Below are positions 54,348 through 64,000 of a stretch of 64,000 nucleotides of DNA, piece by piece. The stretch comes from Sphaerulina vaccinii (lineage: Eukaryota; Ascomycota; Dothideomycetes; Mycosphaerellales; Mycosphaerellaceae): positions 248,001 through 312,000 of the forward strand of contig JAKUDP010000001.1 of the NCBI GenBank assembly GCA_022570795.1, read 5' to 3'. Position numbers and translations under genes: made by a program. The notes beneath the pieces were generated by a model. That model did no database searches. It saw nothing but the letters and a program-made list of their open reading frames with translations, and had not been told where the DNA came from. Position 1 is the stretch's first letter. Each line of letters starts with the position of its first letter.

Positions 54348-55672
54348 CTACGATCTGGACACTTCAACTAGTGCGGCCAGTAACGCTGTTACCTCCTGGG
54401 CTCCATTCTCTGACCAGAAATCCGCCGAACCAAGTTGCTGCATAGCAAGACCGTAACAACTCTCTATTCCAGCACCGTTGCCTCCTTCTGCTGCTTGCAT
54501 ACGCAGGCCAATTGTGGTCACAAGGAACACAAGACACCTAGCAACACGCAGTGTATAAGTCGTGTAAGAGGACAGCATGGACTGGACTGCTGGGTGCGCA
54601 TCTACAGTGTGGTTGGGCAACAGGTAGACGGCTTCCAGGCAGACTCTGAAAGCAGAACGCTCTATCGGAAGATAGCGACTGCTGAACACCTGATCTGCAA
54701 GTGCTTCAGCCTGGGCCTTTGATGGCACCGGATCTGGCAGCATGTACTCAAAGTTGCTGAAGTCATTGTTCACGTTGCACTCTGCATAAGGTGTGTGCAC
54801 ATCCCAGTTGGAACTGCCCAGATCCATGGCACAAACTGCTTCACCAAGACCGCCGAACGATGAGACCGAGGATCGTCGAGAGCTATGATGGCCTCCTGGA
54901 GATGTTGGTGTTTGCAGGTTCTGATTATATACTTCCGCCCACTGGTTGAGCGGAGGCGTTCTTATGAATCTTTGATCACCTGGCATGAGCGCAGAAGTCC
55001 CGACGCTATTGCCAAAGTAAAATGCCGAGACCGATGAGAACGGGTCTGGGGACGAAGCTCTTGAGGTTCCTGAGAACAGACTGGGACTAGGCGAAAGTGC
55101 AAGTGGAGACGAAGGGTTGCTGCCATGTGGGCCAGTGATGTGGATCGTGGGCACGTTTGGAGATAAGAAGCCATCGACTGTGGACATCTGGTCTGCGCTG
55201 CCAGTATACGACAATGCATCATCGAAGCTCGTGTCCAAATGGAGAGCTGGGGGGCCTGGTTTGGCAGACGAGTCTTCCGACTGCTCGCCTGCTGTCACTG
55301 CTGCCAGCCTAGCCTCGAGCATCCGCACACGATCGGCCAGCGCAGCATGTTCAGCACTGTTATTGATGTAAGCAAGTGCCTCGACAGTCAACGGCTCTGA
55401 GAGTCATACCTGCCACTGCGTTCTCTACGCTCTTCTGGTTTCGCGCAACGCACACCAAACCTTGCACAGGTTGCACAAGGCTGAAGACCATCACACCGAA
55501 TTTTGCGTCTTCTGCATCGTTCACACGCGACCACCGCACTCTTACGCCGCTGCCGCATGATCGCCTGGTTGTCGTACACGGGATCCCCAATCGTTGCTCT
55601 CCGTTGCAAAGGCTGCGGGTTCAGACCGTCAGCGCTTGGCAGGTCCGTGGGCGAATAAGCTGCGTTCGACAT
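54348..55672 (-). CDS. Zn2Cys6 transcription factor, 423 residues
   Basis: Exons 55672-55410 and 55356-54348 give 424 codons. The zinc cluster has C50, C53, C60, C66, C69 and C76 (CX2CX6CX6CX2CX6C). After the 53-base intron (GTATGA donor, ATAACAG acceptor) comes a short coiled coil (AEHAALADRVRMLEARLA) for dimerisation, then a Ser/Pro region, then a helical C-terminus (LADQVFSSRYLPIERSAFRVCLEAVYLL). The protein lacks a full fungal_trans domain, so it belongs to the shorter class of regulators. Nuclear; targets unknown. Confidence 0.87.
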
Positions 55673-56484
55673 GATGCTGGCGGTCTCTATTGCGAGTCGC
55701 AGCACTGCCTGAAGTGTTCAGCCGCAGATACTGAGGCATCCAAGCATTCCAACGCTTCTTGATTTCCCAGCACCATTCTCTTCGACACCAAACTTGACAC
55801 TCAAAAAGCCGCCTGAGATTACAAACTCTGACTAAAACTCTTGTGGGACATGGACGAGGGTGATAGCACTACCCCAGACTACTTGGTACCTTGAATGCCG
55901 CTGCCAAAAGGCGGTAGTTGGGACTGCAGCACCAAAGGTGGTATGCCGCAAGCTCGGGAGGAGGTCCTATCGCCAAGAAACGAGGCAGTGCAAAAAGCCA
56001 AGATCGCCAACACCCAGTCCGAGAAGTCCCTTAGGTACAACAACGCCACGAGCGAGTTACACCCGGGTGAAGAATTTGCCTCAATGATGCGACGATTGTC
56101 ATGTTACACGTTGCGATTGTCTTGCAGTAGTGATCAAGGAGATCAGTTACACACTCATGATCCACCAGCCCATGATCTGAAGCTTGGAGCGCAGCAAAGA
56201 CAACGAGTTGAAACAGGCGCTGTCACTATCGTGGCGAGGAAGTTTCAGGACAGCACGATTGCTTTGCTATCAGCTTGTTGCAGACGTAGGCACAGAGCGA
56301 CTGCGCAAGGCGCTTATTATTGATATAAGCCCGCGAAGCATGCTGGGCGAGAGGGGCGATGGAACCTCGTAAATCCTTACACTCAAGCCTGCTATTACAA
56401 CAGTTGAGACCAGTCAAGCGAAACCTGAAGCCGCACGTAACTTTCTCAGCCAGGCTACCCTTCAGCTGAGGTCCGCGCGGTAGA
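55673..56484. other. Intergenic, nothing recognised
   Basis: An 810-base gap with only short frames. It contains the promoter side of the Zn2Cys6 gene and the 3' end of the next. Confidence 0.3.
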
Positions 56485-57560
56485 TCAGAGCTCCTCCACA
56501 GCAACATTCTGGCTTTCGGACTGCTTTCGCGCTTTAGCCCCCCACTCCAGCCAAGCTGCAGCTCGAGATCCGGCAAAGGTTTGATCTTCTGATAGTTCCT
56601 GGACTTTAGAGAAGTCGACAGTTTCCCCATTTGTGAATTGCTCTCGGAGAACTTGGCGAGGCATAGTCGTCATGGACTTGTCATTGGCCTGCTCTCCAAA
56701 GAGCAATACAGATCCTAAGGTACCTTTCTTGGTTCCCACCTGTTCCTTACTCACGCTACGAAGCGCTGCCATGAAATCTTTGTCGCAACTACCATTACCG
56801 GTCTTTCTACAAGCCTCTAAAGCATCGTGGCCGAGCTCGGTGGAGTGAATCTGGCCGCGTTGTTCGAAGAACCCGCAATCTTCGGCCCATAGTGTCGCAG
56901 TCGTCGAGCTTCGTGTATATTCGATAGACATGAGTAGTTGCTCTGGGTCCCGTTGGTAGCCTGGATCGTCAGGCGTGAGATAAGGCGAGCAGAGTCCCGT
57001 CAATCCAAGGACGAAGGTGATCTGCTTGGCACTCTGATCGAGTCGATTCCAGCCGTAGACGCCGAGGTTGTTTAGTGCAGACAAAACATCTTGTTGAAGC
57101 ATCTCATGGCTGGGGATGCGTGATGCAGATACTGCTACAGAAGGGACATCATGCTCTAGAGTGCATTCCGCAGCAGTGACAAGTGCCTTGAGCATGGGTG
57201 TAACAGGATTATGAGGTGCTCTGATCGGCCAATGTCGGCAGACCTGTCTCGGAAATGGACAGTACTTTGCAGAAGAAGAGGAAGACGCTTGCTGATGCGC
57301 TCGATCCTGTGCTCCAAGCATGTAGGCTCGGTACGATTCTCCACCCTCAATCTTGGCAATATCAATGTATGAGTCGTTTCCAATGCATGCGCTTATGGTT
57401 CTGACACCTTATCGTTAGTTCACTCCTGCATAGTAGCTGGGCGAGGTACACACCCATAGCCACTCGATAGACTGATCCCCACGCCCAGCTCATTGATTGT
57501 GATTGCACTGCCAATGTGCAGTACTGTCGAAAGAACGGCCAGAATAGCATGTATATTCAT
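56485..57560 (-). CDS. Secreted or ER protein with degenerate actin/Hsp70-like fold
   Basis: Exons 57560-57454 and 57400-56485 join to 340 residues. Residues 1-19 (MNIHAILAVLSTVLHIGSA) are a signal peptide. Then ELGVGISLSSGYGTISACIG imitates the phosphate-1 hairpin of Hsp70/actin (GIDLGTT.S.V), but the catalytic Asp is Ser. A block VPSVAVSASRIPSHEMLQQDVLSALNNLGV resembles the Hsp70 subdomain with a helix after VPA. The C-terminus (EDQTFAGSRAAAWLEWGAK) mimics the adenine-side helix. I infer a non-hydrolysing relative; the family name is not known to me. An alternative is an unrelated secreted protein with chance resemblance. Confidence 0.6.
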
Positions 57561-57935
57561 GTCGTTTGAGCGTAGCAATGACGAGACTATGTAGTGCGGC
57601 AGAGAAACATAAGGTGAACGCGATTATGGTCTCTCTAATAGCTGGCATATGCAGAGAGACAGGTGTCTTGGCGGCATTAGTGACTCAGTGACTCACATTA
57701 TGGCAGTGGGACATCTGTTTGATCCTTCACCTAGTAGAGTGATCGCTCTTCTCATGATAAATTGGTCTCAGGATAGTCATGGCAGAGAGTGGAATGTGAC
57801 GGATTTGCTTTGAATGTATTTTAATTGTTTTTGCTCCAATTAGCTACTTAGCATTGGTCGGTCTCAATCGTGGTATCATCTCAATCTATGTCTATATCTA
57901 TCATATCGCTAAAGTGTCAAATGATATTGTTTAGA
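57561..57935. other. Intergenic, nothing recognised
   Basis: About 375 AT-richer bases, holding the promoter of the secreted protein gene and the 3' end of the Ca-ATPase gene. Confidence 0.3.
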
Positions 57936-60900
57936 TCAAACAGCCGAGATCTTTGTCTTGTTCTCAGCATCAGCCTCCTTCTCTTGAAGCTCAGCCTCTT
58001 CAGACACGGCTTGGCTTTCCTTCTTGCTGCGGCGCAGTCCCTTGATCTTCTTGGAAAATGCGTGTGTCCAGCGGCTGAGAGGTCTGTACACTTGGACGAC
58101 TGGCCAGCCGCAGACCTTTGCGATCGCTGCAAACCAGTGGTCTGGGAAGACTCGGACTAGCACAGCCCAAGGGAGGGATAGACCACCAAGAATGATGGAG
58201 ATGCCCCAGTCTCTGCCGCCGATGCGTGAGATGGAGAACGCGCGGCCTCCAACGTACATGATCATGACTTGGCAGCCAATCATGATTGCTAGAATGCCAA
58301 TCAGGAAGTAGTTCTTGAAGAATCCAACGAAGATGTTGAACTTGTTGTCCAGTCGCCTGTTGTTGAGCATGTTGAAGATCTGGAACCAAACGAAGGTGTT
58401 GAAGACGACTGAGCGGATTTCGCTGCCGTTGCGTTCGACGTTGAGCATCATGGGTCCAGCGTAGTAGAGGATGAAGGTGACCACGAGCTGGTAGATAGCC
58501 TGTCCGATGATCATCTTCCACATGATTACGCTGATGAGCGGTGCTGAGCGCTTGGTCGGCTTGCGATCGAGGATCTCCTCAGTGGGCGGGTCGGATGCGA
58601 GGGCAAGTGCCGCCATAGAGTCCCTGTGATAGGTTAGCATATGATATATAGGAGCGAGTGGCGAGTCTGGACTTACATGATCAGGTTTATCCAGAGCAGT
58701 TGCACTGCAGTGAGTACGGGAATCATGTCGGAGGAGGCCACGCCTGATACGAAGGTGATGATGACAGCCGTAATGTTCACAGTAATCTGGAATTGCAGGA
58801 ACTTGCGAACTGCATCGTTGACTGCACGTCCCCACATAAGAGCAGTCAGGATGGAGGTAAAGTTGTCGTCCATAAGAATGATGGCAGATGCCTCCTTAGC
58901 AACTTCAGTTCCTGAGATACCCATGGAGAAACCAATGTCAGCTGCTTTCAGCGCAGGACCATCGTTGGTACCGTCACCGGTAACAGCAACAATCTCGCCT
59001 AGACGACGAAGGTTGACAACGAGAACACGCTTGTCTTCGGGAGATGATCGAGCCAGGACCTGGAGCTTGGGCAGAACCTCGTCCATCTGGGCTTCGGTGA
59101 GGGTGCGGAACACAGGACCCTCCATGACGAGTCCACCAGTGTAGATACCACAATCGGTTGCAATGGCTTTGGCAGTGACGACGTTGTCACCAGTGACCAT
59201 ACGAGTGCTAACACCAGCGTATGCGCACTTTGCAACAGCCTCCGGCACACCTGGGCGAACAGGATCTTGAATACCAACTAGGCCGTCAAAGGTCATCTCT
59301 TTCAGCACAAGATCCATGTCGGCAGACTCTGGGTCGTTCTCAACAGTGCAACCAGCTGGAGGCCACTGTGTGAAGTCGCGAGAGATCAATGCAATTGTGC
59401 GAAGAGACTGCTTAGCGTAAGAGTCGATAACGGATTCCAGGCGTTCGCGCTCGGCACCGTCAAGCGAGACAGTCCCAGCATTGGTGGCAATAGTCGAGCA
59501 GTGTCCAAGCAGGATCTCGGAGGCACCCTTGATGAGAAGACGGTATGTTCCAGTGGAAAGCTTCTGAACAGCGCCCATGCACTTGCGTGCAGAGTCGAAA
59601 GGCATGAGCTGCACGATCTGTGCATTTGAACGCTCTTCTGCGACTGGTCCCATGCCAAGGGTGCGGCCAAGTGCAAGCAGAGCAGTCTCTGTCTTGGACC
59701 CAACGAAGGACCCATCTTCAGCTTCGAATGCTGTTGAGTTGATAGCGATGGAATCGACAATGCGGCGGCGTTCTTCAGAGCTGAGTTGCTCGACAAAGGC
59801 GGCAGAAGTTGTCTCGCCACCAATCTTGTTCTTGTCATCGAAAGATCGCTCTCCGAAAGTTCCAGTCACGACAGTCATAACGTTCGTAGTGAGTGTACCC
59901 GTCTTGTCAGAGCAGATGGTAGTCGCATTGCCCATGGTCTCACAGGACTTCAGGATGCGCACCAAATTGTTCAACTTGACGAGGCGTGTGGTAGCAAAGG
60001 CCAGCGCCAGAGTAACAGCGAGCGGCAGACCTTCCGGAACTGCTACCACAATAACTGTAACAGCGACGATGAGAATGTCCAGGAACTGAGAAGCCTTCTC
60101 TGAGGATGTGCGCGTATTTCCAGAAAGGCCGCCGACAAAACGGAAGAGCAGGACGAAGAACAGGAATGCAGCAGCAGCAGTTCCAAGCTTAGCGATGGCA
60201 GTAGCGAGACCATCCAGCTTGACCTGTAGTGGTGTAGGCTGCATGTCGACACGCATAGCCATGAGAATCTTGCCGTAGGAAGAGTTGACACCGACGGAGG
60301 TTGCCACATATGTGCCAATACCCTCCAGAACCTTGCTGCCAGAGATAATGAAACAGTCCATGTCCTTCAGCTCGGTGTGACCCTCTTCAAGCATTCTCAT
60401 GACCTGATCGCCACCGACTTTCTTCAGCGCATCGGATTCACCAGTAGCAGAAGACTCGTCGCACTTGACGTTGTGACCGCCAATGTAAATGCCGTCAACT
60501 GGGACCATGTCACCAGGCTCAAGATGGAGGACGTCGCCAGCTGTGATGTCTTGTACCGGGATTTGAAGTGACTTGCCAGATCTAATGACCTTGACCTCGC
60601 GGGCGTCTTTCTTTGCGTTGAGCTTGACGAAAGCCTTCTCCTTTTGGTAGTCGTTCAGTGAACCAACAAGGACGACAATGATGATAGCAATGCAGATAGC
60701 ACAGCCTTCTATCCAGTCAACAGGTTCAGGAGATCCAGGTGGGTGGTAGGCGCCGAATGTCTCGTATAGTCCGAGGGCTAATGAGATTGCGGCAGCTACA
60801 GTGAGCAGGATGAGGACCTTATCGTTGTATGCGATCCACATCAGCTTGAGTAGCGAAGTCGCCTTCTTCTCAGGAAGAGCATTGTTGCTGAAAACTGCGT

Positions 60901-61510
60901 GACGATCGTTGTATGAGCCAGTGACAGGTGCTGAACCTGCTTGATGCGCTGTTGGGTTGATCGGCACCTCGTCCCACCCTAGTGTCTTCGACTTCTCGCC
61001 ATATTGTGTTGCTTCGTCGAAAGTTACTTGACCATCAAGCTTGTTCTCGTCTGCGCTCAAACCAGTCTGGAGATTCGTCCGCAGACCACGTTCGATACCT
61101 CTGATACCACCAAGAGCGACATATGCGCCCAATGACTTAGGATTCAGCAGCTTGTTAAGCTGTCCAGGAGAGAATGCGAACTTGTTGTCCTTGACTTCGA
61201 AATCCTTCTCTGTCCCAGGGTCGGGCTTGAGTGCGTCTTCTCGTTCTTCGTGGCTGAAGATACTAGATGCACTGCTGCCCTTCTCGCCATGCGACGTATT
61301 CGGCACCTTCAATGTAGAATATTGTGTACTTCCGCTAAGGTCACTCGCTGATCGTTCGCGACCATTCCAGGTAGGTGTCTGAAGCATAGTTGGGGAGCTG
61401 GGTGCTCGATCTCTGCTGCCAGGGAGGGTTGTTGTGGGCGTAGGATTGATCTCGTGGGTATCGTTGTCGGTCGGGACCTCTACGTCTATACGTGGTAAAG
61501 GAGCCGCCAT
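57936..61510 (-). CDS. PMC1: P-type calcium-transporting ATPase, PMC1/PMCA (P2B) type
   Basis: Exons 61510-58677 and 58623-57936 make 1173 residues. After a Ser-rich N-terminus come LILLTVAAAISLALGLYETF (M1-M2), then TGESDALKK, PEGLPLAVTLALAF (M4) and the phosphorylation motif CSDKTGTLT near residue 530. KGASE and the hinge TGDGTNDGPALKAADIGFSMG near 843 follow, then M5-M10 with the NLIMDSMAALALA block spanning the 53-base intron and FQIFNMLNNRRLDNKFN. In fungi this pump loads Ca2+ into the vacuole and is controlled by calcineurin-Crz1. I saw no certain calcineurin response element upstream. The symbol is by family; paralogues are common. Confidence 0.92.
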
Positions 61511-62509
61511 TGTGATGATACTCTCGTGGTAGTACTCAATCACTGGCGTGGCGGTCTCTTCGGTGTTCCTCTTGCCTTAGGCTGTGCAAGATACGGATGT
61601 TGTCGTGTGCGGCCTCTGTAACTGTTGACCTGTAGGATGAGTATGCATAAGAAGACTACTTACAGGCGTCTTAAGCCACCTACTTCAACCAGGCTATCGA
61701 TCGAGGCGCAGCAACATGATCCACGACCAGCGGCGACAAAGGCCTTGGTCCATAGCTGCGCCCGTCCTCGCACCTAGAAGCCTAAACCACTTGGCACTAT
61801 CGCAGCAATCGACCAGCTGTACGCACGGAAGCCTTGCTCCGCCTGCCATCAAGAACATGCGAGAGCGTAGACAAGCGTCGACAAGCCGCTAGAGTGGCAG
61901 ACCCATCGAGCGGCGAAATCTCTCGCAATCACGCTGCCATGTCATGCGAAGAGGCTCCGCCCAGCGGCGGCCAAGGAGATGATGTCCAGGACGTCGCAGG
62001 AACCCGCGCTAAAAAGCGGCGCCAAGGTCCGCCCTCGCGTTGTTCTCGTTCTTCACTTCTTTCACGTGCAGGCTTGGCAAAGTCCGCTCCTGCCTTTTTC
62101 GCCACTACCTCGCGCTTCTCAGTCCGTCCGGACATCAACCCAACTACCCTTACCACGACCACACGGCGGCTATCGATCGACATGCAGACTCTGGTCCCCT
62201 CGTGGTGCTCGCGTGCTCCAATCACCCCGCAATGGGGTGCATGTTCGAGTGCTTGGGGTGCATGAGTAGCACGAGAATAGTGGCCAGCCTCAGACAGACA
62301 TCGGCAAGCTCTCTGTAGTATGTTCTGCCGGAGTGCGGCATTCGCGGTGCAACATGGCGTGAAGGAATGTAGCATCAAGTACAGATAAGGTAGGACGATC
62401 ACTCATTCTTTGCATATTCAGCTGGCGGCCTCAACTTCTTATTGCAATATCAATCTGCATTGGGTCAGATCAGGCTGGTCGCCTTTCTTCTCGCGAATCA
62501 ATTCTCAGC
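61511..62509. other. Divergent promoter region, Ca-ATPase / MFS
   Basis: One kilobase with chance frames only, GC-rich near 61850-62250. No gene supported. Confidence 0.3.
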
Positions 62510-64000
62510 ATGGGCCTCAAGCTCCATGCCAACAACACTGATGACCCTCCAGAGGTCAGAAACCGGAGGGTGCATCTCATGGCAGTCATCGTGTCTATGG
62601 GAGCATTGGCTATGGGCTACGACACTTCAGTGATTGGAGGTACAATGGCGCTCGACTCCTTCCGCCGCGACTTCGATCTGATCAATGTGACTCGTAAGTC
62701 GAAAAGGGCAAGCAGATATTTGACCTTACTGACTTTGCCCAGAACATCAGCGGGACACTCTTCAAGGCAATATCGTATCGACATTTCAAGCCGGAACATT
62801 CTTTGGTGCTCTCCTTACCTTTCCAGTGGGAGAGCGGATTGGCCGAAAGAGAGCCATCATGGTTGCTGCAGCGATCTTCCTCGTTGGTGGTTCTATCATG
62901 ACTGCATCTAATGGCATTCTCGGACTCATATATGCGGGACGCGCCATCAGTTGGAATGAAGCCTCATATACAACAATCAATCTGCCAGGAGTGCGGATTC
63001 GCACTTTTGGTAGAACCAATTGATTTACAGTCTTGTAGCTCTTCCTTGGGCAACTGGTAATGCGACACGGCAACCTGCATATAGCAAACGGCACCCTCAC
63101 GAAAGGACAGCCGAACAGCTAGCAGCTAGCGTCGTTGTTGCTCGAACCAGCCCTTGGCAACTCGAATTCCCTGCCGCACTTCTCGGACAACAGTTCCTAT
63201 CGAACACAGTCCACAAACAGAGATTTAGCATATAAGGCTTAAGGGGAGAGTTGGAATGAAGCCTCATATACAACAATCAATCTGCCAGGAGTGCGGATTC
63301 GCACTTTTGGTAGAACCAATTCTGTAGCAGGCTTCGGTATAGGAATGGTCTCTCTTCAGGTTCCCGTCTACATCGCCGAGACGTCACCTCCTTCGATTCG
63401 TGGTCGTCTGATTGGTATATTCGAGATCTTGTCTCAGGGCGGTGGGATGCTGGGCTTCTGGATAAACTATGCTGTGAATCGAACGATTTCGAGCTCAGGC
63501 AAAACCCAATGGATCGTGCCACTTGGTCTCCAATTAGTCCCAGGCCTCCTCCTCATGATCGGTATCTTCTGGTGTCCCGAATCGCCTCGCTACTTCATCA
63601 AAAAAGACCAATGGGAGAAAGCCAGCATGACTCTCGCATACATTCGCAACTTACCCGAGGATCACGAATACGTTCAACGCGAACTGGACGACATCCGAAC
63701 ACAACATCTGCTTGTTCAGCCTCCTTCGGGCGTGAAGAACACAAAGCGATACTACTTCCAGCGTCTCTTCCAGAAAGGAACACGAAACCGCATTGGTATT
63801 GGTCTTCTCCTCATGGCATTCCAGAACCTGACAGGCGTGAATATTATCACTTATTACAGTCCACGCATCTTTGAAACACTTGGCATCACAGGCACAGATA
63901 CCAAGCTCTTCGCCACAGGCTTCTACGGAGTAGCAAAGACTCTCGGAATGGTCATATTCTCCGTCTGGCTCGTGGAACGTCTCGGTAGACGTCCAGGTCT
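62510..64000 (+). CDS. MFS sugar/quinate-type transporter, 3' end beyond window
   Basis: Exons 62510-62693, 62743-62949 and 63328 onward stay open to the last base. Exon 1 has GYDTSVIGGTM (end of helix 1); exon 2 has FGALLTFPVGERIGRKRAIM, the D/ERxGRR loop motif, and IYAGRAI; exon 3 begins TGFGIGMVSLQVPVYIAETS, then PESPRYFIKKD and the helix-7 block AFQNLTGVNIITYYSPRIF, and ends VERLGRRPG. These are sugar-porter signatures. Splicing intron 2 restores the consensus IYAGRAITGFGIG. The transported substrate cannot be fixed. Intron 2 is 378 bases, far larger than others here, because of a 300-base-offset duplication. Confidence 0.85.
62949..63321. repeat. 73-bp direct repeats at 300-bp offset inside the MFS intron 2
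   Basis: AGTTGGAATGAAGCCTCATA ... AGAACCAATT occurs at 62949-63021 and identically at 63249-63321. The 227 bases between are unrelated to either. The first copy starts at the donor; the second is followed at once by CTGTAG, the acceptor. Confidence 0.9.

Noticed and set aside
1..64000. CRISPR arrays, IS elements, bacterial operons or Shine-Dalgarno sites
   Set aside because: The gene structure is eukaryotic throughout, and no regularly spaced short repeats or transposase genes were seen.

Overview
The window is nuclear DNA of a filamentous ascomycete. Most genes are cut by short introns (about 49-110 bases) with GT(A/G)NGT donors, CTAAC/CTAAT-like branch sites and AG acceptors. Protein types typical of Pezizomycotina are present: Zn2Cys6 regulators, Git3-like GPCR, 2EXR/F-box-like proteins, GH125 mannosidase, sugar/quinate-type MFS. 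A Dothideomycete (Mycosphaerellales-like) origin is plausible but is inference. There are no operons, CRISPR arrays or recognisable full-length transposons. About thirty protein genes are supported, many of which appear only once exons are joined.

Layout. 1-1481: degenerate tandem repeats of about 232 bp. 1.5-16.3 kb: GPCR, a zinc-finger paralogue pair, a tartrate/isopropylmalate-type dehydrogenase, glycolipid transfer protein, METTL16-like methyltransferase, cupin, mitochondrial DUF-type protein, SDR epimerase, and a repeat-rich Gln protein. 16.5-24 kb: DUF2011-like protein, BTB protein, mitochondrial uS4m, and La protein. 25-34.5 kb: 2EXR proteins, GT8-like transferase, Pmp3, small SANT-like protein, and Zn2Cys6 factor. 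35.8-42.2 kb: Elongator subunit ELP2 divergent from URM1, an extraordinary tRNA-Gln locus, a small helical protein, and GH125. 43-54 kb: AT-hook/zinc-ribbon protein, LSH/Irc5 helicase, eIF5B, Yip1-family protein, and a conserved fungal protein. 54.3-64 kb: second Zn2Cys6 factor, a secreted actin/Hsp70-like protein, a PMC-type calcium ATPase, and an MFS transporter running off the window.

The strongest unusual observation is at 39021-39218. A perfect cloverleaf tRNA-Gln(CTG) is recovered only after removing an 18-base anticodon-loop intron of the classical type and two further inserts of 55 and 53 bases. Both inserts look like spliceosomal introns (GT...CAG with GCTAAC / GCTAATC branch sites); one sits in the D-loop and one in the T-loop. 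They split both internal Pol III promoter boxes. The locus lies 179 bases downstream of URM1 on the same strand, so a Pol II, spliceosome-dependent tRNA is a testable possibility.

Other notable points: an in-frame TAG followed by 123 open codons in the La gene; a direct-repeat expansion inside an MFS intron; a SANT-like gene whose first intron has no AG acceptor in any usable place; and ELP2/URM1, two genes of the tRNA wobble-uridine modification pathway, sharing one promoter region.
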